Assembly (NCBI RefSeq): GCF_047301505.1
Contig: NZ_CP154840.1
Coordinates: 2,666,001-2,730,000, forward strand
From: Lysinibacillus_B sp031181585
GTDB taxonomy: Bacteria > Bacillota > Bacilli > Bacillales_A > Planococcaceae
Direction of reading: 5' to 3'
Length of the DNA stretch: 64,000 nucleotides
This document shows, one piece after another, positions 24,664 to 33,106 of the stretch. Made by a program: the position numbers and the translations under genes. A model generated the notes under the pieces. The model saw only the letters and a program-made list of their open reading frames with translations. It searched no databases and was not told the origin of the DNA. The number at the start of each line of letters is the position of its first letter. Position 1 is the first letter of the stretch.

Positions 24664-25077
24664 ATGAAAAACGGAATAATAATCCTTATAACTTCTTTCA
24701 TACTTGGAAGCCTGTTATTTCCTGCCGCCGCAGGAGCAGTGGAGGCGCCTGTAGAGAATGAGAGCGGCCTTAGCAGCATGTATGGTGTAAATGGAGAGTA
24801 CGAAATATACAGCGTGGATAATATAGAAATCCCCGCTTCTAACAATCCAGAACTATTAGAACGGGAAAAACAGTATGTCAACGCATCAAAACAAACAGTT
24901 TTTTTAAAAAACTCTCAAAATACAGTACCAGTTTGTCAAAAAAATATGACGCAATTTACCTTTACCTCGAACAACACCATACATACTAAATGTAAGAATA
25001 AACTTCTAACCGTTACTAATATCATTAGAGAGCGGATTTTGTTACGGGTCGCCCATATTTCTGCAACTCAAAAATAA
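24664..25077 (+). CDS. Secreted protein of unknown function
   Basis: 137 residues from the ATG at 24664, which follows AAGGAG by about 9 bases. A signal peptide (about 1-25, ending AAAGA-VEA) precedes a short acidic region. From about residue 75 the sequence turns Asn/Thr/Lys-rich with three cysteines and lacks the character of the first half. Either the protein is simply variable or the last 60 codons follow a frameshift. No family recognised. Confidence 0.55.
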   Translation: MKNGIIILITSFILGSLLFPAAAGAVEAPVENESGLSSMYGVNGEYEIYSVDNIEIPASNNPELLEREKQYVNASKQTVFLKNSQNTVPVCQKNMTQFTFTSNNTIHTKCKNKLLTVTNIIRERILLRVAHISATQK

Positions 25078-25168
25078 CTGTTATGAATAATAAAGGACTA
25101 TTTATTGCTTTATCAAAATCGTTTTTACAGTAAACTACACAGCTAACGTTCCATTTTTTCATCAATTA

Positions 25169-25209
25169 AGAAAAACCACTATGCGACCTCCTGTCATAGC
25201 GGTTTTTCT
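25169..25209. terminator. Terminator between convergent genes
   Basis: Stem AAAAACC-CTATG with an 11-base loop; the one mismatch becomes a G-U pair in the minus-strand RNA, which ends in TTTTTC. It serves the RNase H-like gene and possibly the secreted-protein gene. Confidence 0.8.
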
Positions 25210-25252
25210 CCGTCCTTGTCTTCCTTTTGACAGATTGAGTTAACGCCTCTTT

Positions 25253-25912
25253 CTAAGACTGAATTTCTACAGCCCCTGATATCTCAGTTCCCTGTAGGGC
25301 CTGGGTAGCCAGACGGTCTGCTTCATTGTTTTCCTTTCTCGGTACAAGTTGATATTCAGCCTTTAGTCCAAGCGCACGTAATTTATCTTCAATTTTATCC
25401 GCCCATCCGGACAAGTTTTTTTCATATGCCGGCCACTCTCCGTTCAGCTGATTAATAACTACCTGGGAATCCCCAATTACCCGAATAGTCTGATGATGTA
25501 CATCCATAAGATCTAATTCGACAAGGGCAAGATGGAGTGCTGCATATTCTGCTTCATTATTGGAATCCAGCCCTGATACATAAGCATTACGACGCAGACG
25601 GTGCGATTTCCCATTCTTTTCATAATAAACAGCTACCCCAAGTCCTGACGCTTTTGTCTGGATATCAAATCCTCCATCAAAATAAACGGTTATGTTATGC
25701 GGCTCTGTTTCCATTTCTTTTAAATACTTTTTCAGTTCCTTAATCATCCAGGTACTATCATACTCATCAATGATTTCTAATAACTGGACACGGCCTGTCT
25801 TCTCAATATCTTCGGCAAGCATCAATGCCTGGGCTGGAGGCATTGCCTCAGAGCGAAATGTCGCAATTGCTCCATTCGGTGCTTTGTACGTCCATTCAAG
25901 CGTTAATTTCAT
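25253..25912 (-). CDS. RNase H-like protein, YpeP family
   Basis: 219 residues. A 60-residue N-terminal domain precedes an RNase H fold: VYFDGGFD (first acidic site), NNEAEYAAL (second, Glu), IGDSQVVINQL (third, Asp) and NNEADRLATQA (fourth). All four positions of the active site appear present, so hydrolysis of RNA-DNA hybrids is plausible. The preferred ATG at 25912 follows GGGAGGTG by 8 bases. Single gene with its own terminator. Confidence 0.83.
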   Translation of the reverse strand: MKLTLEWTYKAPNGAIATFRSEAMPPAQALMLAEDIEKTGRVQLLEIIDEYDSTWMIKELKKYLKEMETEPHNITVYFDGGFDIQTKASGLGVAVYYEKNGKSHRLRRNAYVSGLDSNNEAEYAALHLALVELDLMDVHHQTIRVIGDSQVVINQLNGEWPAYEKNLSGWADKIEDKLRALGLKAEYQLVPRKENNEADRLATQALQGTEISGAVEIQS

Positions 25913-26044
25913 AAAATGCACACCTCCCGTATATTTCCTTTATTATAACAAAAAAGCCATCCTTCATACGTGAAGGATAACTGATGACAGCGTTTATTAT
26001 TACTGTTCTCCCTAAATGTCTATAAAAGAATTGTTAGCGGTAAT

Positions 26045-26206
26045 ATGATATCTAAAATGCATGCACTGATCGCTGAGGAAACAGCGCTTCCTCGTACATT
26101 TCACATACCGACTCCTTCTGCTGGGCAATTCGATGACTTAAATGAGGCGATTATTAACGCGTTAATCAAGCATATTGACTGGATATTGATTGAAGCAGAA
26201 AATTAA
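26045..26206 (+). CDS. 53-codon ORF, possibly a gene remnant
   Basis: The frame is open from an in-frame stop about 60 bases upstream of the ATG. It encodes a well-composed peptide with a tail rich in Ile/Leu/Asn (QFDDLNEAIINALIKHIDW). The ribosome site is poor (AGCGGTAAT). A strong terminator lies 40 bases downstream on the same strand. It looks like the 3' end of a longer gene that has been lost, or a small gene; I cannot name the family. Confidence 0.4.
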   Translation: MISKMHALIAEETALPRTFHIPTPSAGQFDDLNEAIINALIKHIDWILIEAEN

Positions 26207-26246
26207 CTTGCTCCTTTACATCTTCTTTCTTTTAGAATCGCATAAT

Positions 26247-26296
26247 AAAACCGGGGCAGCCTTTTTATTGATGAGCTGTCCCGGTTTTGTTTTTTC
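26247..26296 (+). terminator. Strong terminator after the 53-codon ORF
   Basis: AAAACCGGG-CAGC arms at 26247-26260 and 26275-26288 with one mismatch, then TTTTGTTTTTTC. The minus side also has a T-rich run and may stop cheW transcription. Confidence 0.85.
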
Positions 26297-26385
26297 TCCT
26301 ACTATACGCTTTTTAATACTGTTAATTGTACGTTGGATGGACTAGTTAGACTAGCCGTTTAAGATTCAGCCTCACATTCGAGAGT

Positions 26386-26871
26386 CTAAGCATTAAGCCC
26401 TTTTTCCTCCGCAAGCATTTCATGAAGATACGCGATGATCTCTCTTATACCTTCCAAGGAATTGACGAGCACTTTTGGGTCTACACATGTAATCATTCGG
26501 CTTTCTAGATTAGCTACTGCCGTGAAATAGGCCGTTTTTGCATAATTGACAAGACCTACTTGTTTTAGAACTTGAGGCTCAAAATCTAGAATCTCACGAG
26601 CATCTGAAACGACAAGCCCATAGTTGACAACATCCGTATTCAAAATAATGATGCGTACCTGCTCGCCAGTACTTGAGCGGTTGTACAGAATGCGCTGGAA
26701 GTCAATAACCGGAATAAGTTCCCCGCGTGCTCTTGTAAACCCTAACAGGTAGTTCGGTAAATGTGGAATCGGGGTGATATGTTCTAACTTTTCAATAGAT
26801 ACAACCTGCTCAACGGGGACGGCATATTCTTCCTGCCCGCAAGCAAATACAACTGATTTTTCAAATCCCAC
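26386..26871 (-). CDS. CheW-like chemotaxis coupling protein
   Basis: 161 residues forming a single CheW domain: CGQEEYAVPVEQVVSIEKLEHITPIPHLPNYL is replaced here by landmarks VEQVVSIE, PNYLLGFTRARGELIPVIDF and NYGLVVSDAREIL. It lacks a receiver domain, so it is CheW rather than CheV. It links receptors to CheA. No che genes adjoin, but a methyl-accepting receptor lies 22 kb away. 15 bases downstream of the M20 peptidase gene, so probably on its transcript. Confidence 0.87.
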   Translation of the reverse strand: MGFEKSVVFACGQEEYAVPVEQVVSIEKLEHITPIPHLPNYLLGFTRARGELIPVIDFQRILYNRSSTGEQVRIIILNTDVVNYGLVVSDAREILDFEPQVLKQVGLVNYAKTAYFTAVANLESRMITCVDPKVLVNSLEGIREIIAYLHEMLAEEKGLNA

Positions 26872-26886
26872 TGCAATTCCCCTCTC

Positions 26887-27999
26887 TTATTCCGCTGCAA
26901 ATTTTACGATTTCTACTAAATAATCAGCAAGCTTCTCCAGCTCTTTAATTGGCATACGCTCATTTGTCGTATGAATCTCTTCATAACCAACCGCAAGATT
27001 GACTGTTGGAATGCCAAAACCTGCAATGACATTCGCATCGCTTCCTCCGCCTGAAATACCTAAAACAGGCTCTCGGTCAACCGCACGTGCTGCTTTCATC
27101 GCTACTTGGACAACTTTATCCGATTCAGCGGCCCGGAATCCCGGATACATTAATTTTACATCCACCTCAGCTCGGCCGCCAAGTTCTTGTGCAACCGTTT
27201 CGAATGTTTCTTTCATATGCTTCGTCTGCGCATTCAACTTGCTCTCGTCAATGGAACGTGCCTCTGCTAAAATATTTACTTCATCACAGACGATATTAGT
27301 TGCCTGGCCGCCTTCAAAGCGTCCAATATTAGCAGTTGTTTCTTCATCTAAACGTCCTAGCTTCATCTTGCTGATGGCTTTTGCTGCGAGTGTAATGGCC
27401 GAAATCCCTTTTTCAGGCGCTACGCCTGCATGAGCTGTTTTCCCGATAATTTTTGCTTCGATACGCGCCTGGAATGGAGCAGCCGTTACAATGCCCCCCA
27501 CTTCTCCATTACTATCTACAGCAAAACCGTATTTTGCAATAATCATAGAAGGATCTAGCTCTTTTGCACCTGCCAGACCACTCTCTTCTCCGGCTGTAAT
27601 GATGAACTGGATTGTACCATGTTCAATATTTTGTTCCTTCAATCGGCGTGCCATTTCAAATAATGCGGCCATACCCGCCTTATCATCTGCACCTAAAATC
27701 GTTGTGCCATCTGAATAGATATAGCCGTCTTCACGAATTTCCGGCTTAATGCCTTTACCCGGCACAACAGTGTCCATATGGACTGTAAAGTAAATTGGCT
27801 CTACAGCAAGGGAACCTTTTAATGTAGCAATGATATTCCCTGCTCCATGGCCATTTCGCAGATGAGCATCATCCTGCACAACTTCAAAGCCCATATCCTC
27901 TAATTTTTTCACAAGAATCGGTGCAATGATTTCCTCATGTTTTGTTTCCGAGTCAATTTGCACAAGCTCTAAAAATTCTTCCACTAATCGAGTAGTCAT
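26887..27999 (-). CDS. yqjE: M20 family peptidase, peptidase T-like (YqjE family)
   Basis: 370 residues. Zinc-site motifs HMDTVVPG (first His and Asp), GADDKAGMAAL (bridging Asp), and TAGEESGLAGAKEL (catalytic Glu-Glu). The dimerisation/lid domain lies at about 180-295 and includes KTAHAGVAPEKG. Late HTTNERM gives the last histidine. It probably cleaves small peptides in the cytosol. B. subtilis yqjE also lies beside the mmdA-like gene, supporting the name. The ATG has AAAGGAGAG upstream. Confidence 0.9.
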   Translation of the reverse strand: MTTRLVEEFLELVQIDSETKHEEIIAPILVKKLEDMGFEVVQDDAHLRNGHGAGNIIATLKGSLAVEPIYFTVHMDTVVPGKGIKPEIREDGYIYSDGTTILGADDKAGMAALFEMARRLKEQNIEHGTIQFIITAGEESGLAGAKELDPSMIIAKYGFAVDSNGEVGGIVTAAPFQARIEAKIIGKTAHAGVAPEKGISAITLAAKAISKMKLGRLDEETTANIGRFEGGQATNIVCDEVNILAEARSIDESKLNAQTKHMKETFETVAQELGGRAEVDVKLMYPGFRAAESDKVVQVAMKAARAVDREPVLGISGGGSDANVIAGFGIPTVNLAVGYEEIHTTNERMPIKELEKLADYLVEIVKFAAE

Positions 28000-28033
28000 A
28001 TGTTACTCTCCTTTTCGTTTATCTGATACGGAA

Positions 28034-29026
28034 CTATTTTACTCCTGTCTCCTTGTTAAAACAATCTTTCCCTCTATTTGAAATTAATTGTGACTTTTCA
28101 GCAGCTAATTCATCCTGCTTCTCTACTGCCTGCTCCAACTTCTTTTTCAGCTCATTCAAAGTGTTGGCCACATCATCTAAAACACGTCTAATCTGATTCG
28201 TTGATGTAGCAATTTTCGAATGAATGGACCATGCAGAGAAAATATCATCAAAAAAGTAATCAGCGAACTTTACAAATCCATCTGTTTCAATTTGAAGTGT
28301 GTCATGTCTCATTTCCTGAACATCAAGGAGTTCATTTTGAAAACGCTGCAGTGCTCGCTGGGCACTATGTATATAGCTGTTTGATTTATCCAGCTCCTGG
28401 TGCTTTAATGCTGTGGCAATAACTCCTCCCCCGAGAAAGGTGTCCCATGCGGAGTAGCTGCTCGCCGTATTTAATGCCTCGTTTGCTTCTATTAACTTTT
28501 TCTGCGCTTCCCTTCCCGCTTCAATGGCTTCCGTAATTTCAATGATCAGCTGCTGCACTAACAATTCCTGCTCTACAAGATCATTTAATCTATCTGCCAT
28601 TTGCGGATCGTTGGCCATATAGTAAATCTGAATTTTGTTTTCCATGCTTTTTATTTGTTCTACTATATCTGCTTCATTGATGGCTTTTATTTTATCAACT
28701 AGATCACTTATCTCATCAGTTAAATCTTTTTGAATAAGCTGGGATTCAATTAACCTAAGTTCCTTTTCTGCAATACGGTCGTATCCTTCTTCCAGCAGCT
28801 TATCCTGCTTTCCAGTCCATGTGCGGAATAAATTGACGAAAGAAAAGTTTTCTAATTTATTTAACCTCTTTCGTGCTTCTCTTAAGCTTTGCTCATAGTT
28901 TTCAATATCATTTTCAACATGACTAATCTGAGTATCTATTATTTCTTTTTGCTTTTTCAGCTTTTCAAGTTTCTTCAGTTGTCTTTTATCATCCTGAAGC
29001 TTGTGCTGCATCTCTGTTAGCTCCAT
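28034..29026 (-). CDS. Coiled-coil protein of unknown function
   Basis: 330 residues, very rich in Lys, Glu, Leu and Gln. Heptad-like coiled coil covers about 1-60, 85-150 and 265-320. A central segment (SAWDTFLGGGVIATALKH, near 195) is uncharged and glycine-rich, unlike the rest, and is the likeliest conserved core. No signal peptide or transmembrane helix. GGAGG precedes the ATG. It stands between yqjE and mmdA, where B. subtilis has no such gene. Function unknown. Confidence 0.7.
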   Translation of the reverse strand: MELTEMQHKLQDDKRQLKKLEKLKKQKEIIDTQISHVENDIENYEQSLREARKRLNKLENFSFVNLFRTWTGKQDKLLEEGYDRIAEKELRLIESQLIQKDLTDEISDLVDKIKAINEADIVEQIKSMENKIQIYYMANDPQMADRLNDLVEQELLVQQLIIEITEAIEAGREAQKKLIEANEALNTASSYSAWDTFLGGGVIATALKHQELDKSNSYIHSAQRALQRFQNELLDVQEMRHDTLQIETDGFVKFADYFFDDIFSAWSIHSKIATSTNQIRRVLDDVANTLNELKKKLEQAVEKQDELAAEKSQLISNRGKDCFNKETGVK

Positions 29027-29271
29027 TTCTTTTCCTCCTTTTTACCATTGTACTGGTTATTCCTGATAAAGGAAAAGAAGAAAGCAATAGCGCAATTCTT
29101 ACTTTCTGTTTTCTTTTCACCAAAGAATACTCAGGTAACTTATTGTTTTAAACGCTTTGCGGGACGACCCTTTCGCTTTTCTTGCGACACCCCCTCCCAC
29201 TGTTACTATGTAAAAAATGTCGCAGAAGCACTTAATCGTATAGCATGTTTATATTCCGTTCATAGAAATTA

Positions 29272-29299
29272 AAAATCGCCCTCATTCAGAGAGCGATTT
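29272..29299 (-). terminator. Terminator of mce-mmdA
   Basis: AAATCGC-CTC arms with a 5-base loop, then TTTTTAATTT on the minus strand, 16 bases past the mmdA stop. Confidence 0.85.
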
Positions 29300-29314
29300 A
29301 ACAGACTGCTTACC

Positions 29315-30874
29315 TTATAGAGGGATATTGCCATGTTTTTTATATGGACGATCCTCTTGCTTCGTAGAAAGCATATCCAATGCCTGAATCAGCTTAATAC
29401 GTGTTTCGCGCGGATCGATTACATCGTCTACCATACCGCGTGACGCTGCAACATAAGGGTTTGCAAACTTCTCTTTATATTCTTCAATTTTTTGTGCACG
29501 TGTTGCTTCAGGGTCGGCCGATTTTGCAATTTCACCTGCGTGGATGATGTTTGCTGCCCCGGCAGCTCCCATCACTGCGATTTCTGCATTTGGCCAAGCA
29601 AAGACTAAGTCTGCACCGATCGATTTCGAGTTCAATGCTACGTATGCTCCTCCATATGCTTTACGTAGAATAACAGTAATTTTTGGCACTGTTGCTTCTG
29701 AGTAAGCATAAAGGATTTTCGCACCGTGTCGAATAATACCGCCGTGTTCTTGTTTAACACCTGGGAAGAAGCCTGATACGTCTTCAAATGTAATAACTGG
29801 TACATTAAACGCATCACATGTGCGGACAAAGCGAGCCAGCTTATCAGATGAATCAATATCTAAACCACCTGCAAGGAATTTAGGCTGGTTACACACAAGC
29901 CCAACTGATTCACCCGCAATGCGAGCAAAACCCACTACAATATTTTTCGCAAATTCTTTTTGTACTTCCATGAATGAGCCTTCATCTACTACAAGCTCAA
30001 CTACTTTGCGAACATCGTAAGATTTCGTCTGATCGATTGGCACCACATCCACAAGCTCTGAGCGATATTCATCTCCGCCAGTATATTCTGCTTTCGGTGC
30101 TTTCTCCTTATTGTTTTGCGGCAAGTAAGAAAGCAGGTCTTGAATTTGTTTAATCGCTTCCTCTTCGTTTGCTGCGCGGAAGTGTGCATTACCAGAAACC
30201 GAATTATGAACCTTTGATCCGCCAAGACCTTCAGATGAAATTTTCTCACCAGTTACCGTTTCAATAACTTTTGGACCCGTGATAAACATTTGTGATGTTT
30301 TGTCCACCATTAAAATAAAATCAGTGATTGCCGGCGAGTATACAGCTCCACCCGCACAAGGCCCCATAATAACAGAAATTTGCGGAATGACACCAGAGTA
30401 GATTGAGTTACGGTAGAAAATGTGACCATACCCATCCAATGAAAGTACACCCTCTTGAATACGCGCACCGCCCGAGTCATTAATTCCGATGAATGGCGTA
30501 CCGTTTTTCGCTGCTAAATCCATAACTGTAGCGATTTTTTTCGCATGCATTTCTCCAAGTGCTCCCCCGAACACTGTGAAATCCTGTGCAAATAAATACA
30601 CATTGCGTCCATTGATTTTACCAAAGCCCGTAACTACGCCATCACCTGGTCCTTCTAATTTGTCCATACCGAAGTCAACCGTACGGTGAGTAATAAATGG
30701 GTTGATTTCCACAAAGGAACCTTCATCTAGTAACATATCAATACGCTCGCGTGCAGTCATTTTGCCTTTTTCGTGCTGCTTTTCAATACGTGTGTCCCCG
30801 CCGCCTAATTCAATAATGCCTTTACGGTCATACAATTCATTAATTTTATCAAACATATCTAGAGTAATCGTCAT
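29315..30874 (-). CDS. mmdA: Methylmalonyl-/propionyl-CoA carboxyltransferase subunit
   Basis: 519 residues, two crotonase-fold carboxyltransferase halves. The N half has FAQDFTVFGGALGEMHA and GGARIQEGV (acyl-CoA site), and the C half has VPVITFEDVSGFFPG and RKAYGGAYVALNSK (biotin/oxyanion side). With a biotin carboxylase and carrier it makes (S)-methylmalonyl-CoA from propionyl-CoA. Those partners are not in this window, so it must borrow them from elsewhere. It is 2 bases downstream of mce, a tight two-gene operon, and feeds the mutase encoded 3.3 kb away. Confidence 0.92.
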   Translation of the reverse strand: MTITLDMFDKINELYDRKGIIELGGGDTRIEKQHEKGKMTARERIDMLLDEGSFVEINPFITHRTVDFGMDKLEGPGDGVVTGFGKINGRNVYLFAQDFTVFGGALGEMHAKKIATVMDLAAKNGTPFIGINDSGGARIQEGVLSLDGYGHIFYRNSIYSGVIPQISVIMGPCAGGAVYSPAITDFILMVDKTSQMFITGPKVIETVTGEKISSEGLGGSKVHNSVSGNAHFRAANEEEAIKQIQDLLSYLPQNNKEKAPKAEYTGGDEYRSELVDVVPIDQTKSYDVRKVVELVVDEGSFMEVQKEFAKNIVVGFARIAGESVGLVCNQPKFLAGGLDIDSSDKLARFVRTCDAFNVPVITFEDVSGFFPGVKQEHGGIIRHGAKILYAYSEATVPKITVILRKAYGGAYVALNSKSIGADLVFAWPNAEIAVMGAAGAANIIHAGEIAKSADPEATRAQKIEEYKEKFANPYVAASRGMVDDVIDPRETRIKLIQALDMLSTKQEDRPYKKHGNIPL

Positions 30875-30876
30875 TA

Positions 30877-31290
30877 TTATTGTTCCCCTTTTCCACTTTT
30901 ATCACATAATTCGTATAGCACGCCGAAAGAATCTTTCGGATGCAAGAACGCCACCTCAGCGCCGCCAGCTCCTGGACCAGGCTCCTCGGAAAGAAGACGG
31001 ACTCCCTTTTCTTTCAGCTCAGCCATACGTTCACGGATATTTGTTACGCCAAAAGCAACATGATGGATTCCTTCCCCACGCTTCTCTAAAAATCCATAAA
31101 TAGCACTTTTTTCACTCATCGGTTCCAAAAGCTCAATTTTCACGTTGCCTGCATCGATGAATGCCACTTTTACCTGCTGAGACTCCACTTCCTCGACTTT
31201 TAAAAGCTTAAGTCCGAGCGTCTCCGTGTAATATGTAATACGTTCATCAAGATTTTTTACTGCGATTCCAATGTGGTCTACTTTTTCCAT
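30877..31290 (-). CDS. mce: Methylmalonyl-CoA epimerase
   Basis: 137 residues from the ATG at 31290 (AAGGGGAG 8 bases upstream). Vicinal-oxygen-chelate fold with two beta-alpha-beta halves: VDHIGIAVKNLDERI gives the first metal His, HHVAFGVTNI the second, and VLYELCDK the C-terminal Glu. It converts S- to R-methylmalonyl-CoA, the isomer the mutase needs. First gene of mce-mmdA and divergent from the Prli42-like gene. Confidence 0.93.
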   Translation of the reverse strand: MEKVDHIGIAVKNLDERITYYTETLGLKLLKVEEVESQQVKVAFIDAGNVKIELLEPMSEKSAIYGFLEKRGEGIHHVAFGVTNIRERMAELKEKGVRLLSEEPGPGAGGAEVAFLHPKDSFGVLYELCDKSGKGEQ

Positions 31291-31343
31291 TATGAAAACT
31301 CCCCTTAAAAGCGGCATCAGCCACTTAGACTTAACGATACTAC

Positions 31344-31371
31344 TTGAGAATTTTTAGAAATTTGATACACT
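31344..31371 (+). promoter_or_regulatory. Promoter of the Prli42-like gene
   Basis: TTGAGA (31344-31349), 16-base spacer, TACACT (31366-31371), 30 bases before the start codon. Confidence 0.6.
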
Positions 31372-31400
31372 ATTTAAAGATAAAAGAAGGAGCGAGTTTA

Positions 31401-31496
31401 ATGAGCAATAAGAAATTTCAAAAGATCGTTGTATACACAATGGTAATCATTATGCTAATTTCAACGATTGCTATGGGTGTGGCAATGATTGGTTAA
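31401..31496 (+). CDS. prli42: Prli42-like small membrane protein (stressosome anchor)
   Basis: 31 codons: a short basic head (MSNKKFQKIVVY) followed by one membrane helix (about 11-30). Size, the KKxQKxVVY start and the single helix match Prli42, the miniprotein that ties the stressosome protein RsbR to the membrane in Listeria and is conserved in Firmicutes. Strong ribosome site GAAGGAG 8 bases upstream, its own promoter, and a perfect terminator 1 base downstream. It is below the usual annotation cut-off. Confidence 0.82.
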   Translation: MSNKKFQKIVVYTMVIIMLISTIAMGVAMIG

Positions 31497-31525
31497 GATG
31501 GATGCAGCCGCATCCATCTTTTTAT
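31497..31525 (+). terminator. Terminator of the Prli42-like gene
   Basis: Perfect 9-base stem (31497-31505 and 31510-31518), GC-rich, 4-base loop, then TTTTTATTT. It overlaps the 3' end of yqjA by 4 bases. Confidence 0.9.
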
Positions 31526-32478
31526 TTCATCCCCTTGAAAGATTGCTTGATCGCTAGATAAGCATCCATTTCCTCAATAAACTGATACAAGGCGGCCATT
31601 GCTAAAAATGTGTGATGGTCATCAGGCAACGGCATCTTAGCAAACTCTACTTTTACCTCTTCTAACTTTTCTCTATAATGACTTGCTGTATTTCCAGAAT
31701 GTATGTTTTCGCTTAAATCTTCCATAAAAACAGATATTAATTCTGCCTGTTGTACTATAACAGGCAGGGCAGTAATTTTCGGCAGCACCCTCTCGATAAT
31801 CTCTAACTGTTTCTCTCTCATATCGAAATAAAGATAAAAAAGGTTAGCCTTTCGTGTGAGATGATTTTCAACATCATGGAATGCCAGTGCCTTTGCCTTA
31901 TTTAATACTTCAACTGCCTCAACCAGTTCCTTCCCGTCCCAAAGTGTGTCGCCTTCCTTTAAATATTTCGCAATTTCAGAAAATATTTTTTTGTAAAGCG
32001 CCTCTATTTTTTGACGATAATAGTTCAGCTCTGGTTGAATATCCGGCATATACATATTAACTAGCAGCCCCACTGAATAGCCAATCGCCATTAGTGCAAG
32101 CTCATTATAGAGAAGCTCTAGCGTAAAATCTGCTACAGAATAAATATGCATGATAATAACAGCACTTGAGACAAATCCAGCTGAGACTTTAAAGGAAACA
32201 AGGGTCGGTATAAATAATAGAAGCATCAAGCCAAGCACTACTGGTTGATATCCGAATATTTCGAAAAATAGATATGCAAGAATAATCCCTACAAAGCTTG
32301 CTACAACACGGGTATAAACCGCATGAACAGATTTCTTCTTAGTAGGCTGGACACAGAGAATCGTCAGTATCCCTGCTGCACTGAAGAATTGCAGATCAAA
32401 GTACTGGGCGATTGCTATCGCAATAGAAGCACCAAGTGCCGTTTTTAATGTGCGATAGCCGATTGAAAACTTTTTCAT
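31522..32478 (-). CDS. yqjA: Aromatic acid exporter-like membrane protein (YqjA, DUF939)
   Basis: 318 residues. About four to six membrane helices in the first 150 residues (KTALGASIAIAIA start, later VLGLMLLLFIPTLV), then a long cytosolic helical domain. This is the ArAE_1 half-size layout; B. subtilis YqjA is 322 residues. Substrate unknown. It follows brxB by about 65 bases. Confidence 0.87.
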   Translation of the reverse strand: MKKFSIGYRTLKTALGASIAIAIAQYFDLQFFSAAGILTILCVQPTKKKSVHAVYTRVVASFVGIILAYLFFEIFGYQPVVLGLMLLLFIPTLVSFKVSAGFVSSAVIIMHIYSVADFTLELLYNELALMAIGYSVGLLVNMYMPDIQPELNYYRQKIEALYKKIFSEIAKYLKEGDTLWDGKELVEAVEVLNKAKALAFHDVENHLTRKANLFYLYFDMREKQLEIIERVLPKITALPVIVQQAELISVFMEDLSENIHSGNTASHYREKLEEVKVEFAKMPLPDDHHTFLAMAALYQFIEEMDAYLAIKQSFKGMK

Positions 32479-32542
32479 CGACCGCTCTCCTTATGCTATT
32501 GATGGGAGCCCTGCAGTTAGCAGGGCCCGCAGCAATAAACGA

Positions 32543-32983
32543 TTATACTTCGTCGCAGTATTCTTCGAAGTAGCCTTGTAAGTTTGTTACAACGCTGACA
32601 GGATCATGTCCTTCAATTTCGTAACGACCAACCTCAGCAACTACCTGACCATCCTTTAACAGAACAAAAGATGGTGATGACGGCAGATGATCTTCACCAA
32701 AATGGTAGCGTGCAGCTGCTGTCGCTTCTTTATCTTGTCCTGCAAAAACAGTTACTAAATGGTCTGGACGCTTATCATAATGAACACATGATGTCGCTGC
32801 CGGGCGGGCAATGCCTCCTGCACATCCACATACCGAATTCACCATCACAAGCGTAGTGCCTTGGCGGGCAAACGCTGCTTCCACCTCTTCCGGTGTACGT
32901 AATTGTTCGTAGCCCGCTGCTTCCATTTCTGCACGAGCTGTTGTTGTAATTTGTTGCATGAATAAATCGTAGTCCATATTCAT
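32543..32983 (-). CDS. brxB: Bacilliredoxin of the BrxA/BrxB family (YqiW-like)
   Basis: 146 residues, thioredoxin-like fold, with the family's C-G-C active site at residues 52-54 (NSVCGCAGGIARP). It removes bacillithiol from mixed disulfides on proteins after oxidative stress, which implies the organism makes bacillithiol. AAGGAGCG lies 8 bases before the ATG. The position near mutAB resembles B. subtilis yqiW; BrxA versus BrxB is chosen on context. Confidence 0.92.
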   Translation of the reverse strand: MNMDYDLFMQQITTTARAEMEAAGYEQLRTPEEVEAAFARQGTTLVMVNSVCGCAGGIARPAATSCVHYDKRPDHLVTVFAGQDKEATAAARYHFGEDHLPSSPSFVLLKDGQVVAEVGRYEIEGHDPVSVVTNLQGYFEEYCDEV

Positions 32984-33106
32984 CGATTATCGCTCCTTTC
33001 ACAATACCATTTTATCATAGCAAGTTCCTTATTCCTTGCAAAGTGCTTATTGGAAAGAATCAGACGATTCATAGCGATTTATTCCCAAACTGTTGGGATT
33101 GAAGTG

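Noticed and set aside
29048..29272. Plus-strand 74-codon frame between the coiled-coil gene and mmdA
   Set aside because: No ribosome site, odd composition, and it runs toward the mmdA terminator; probably chance.
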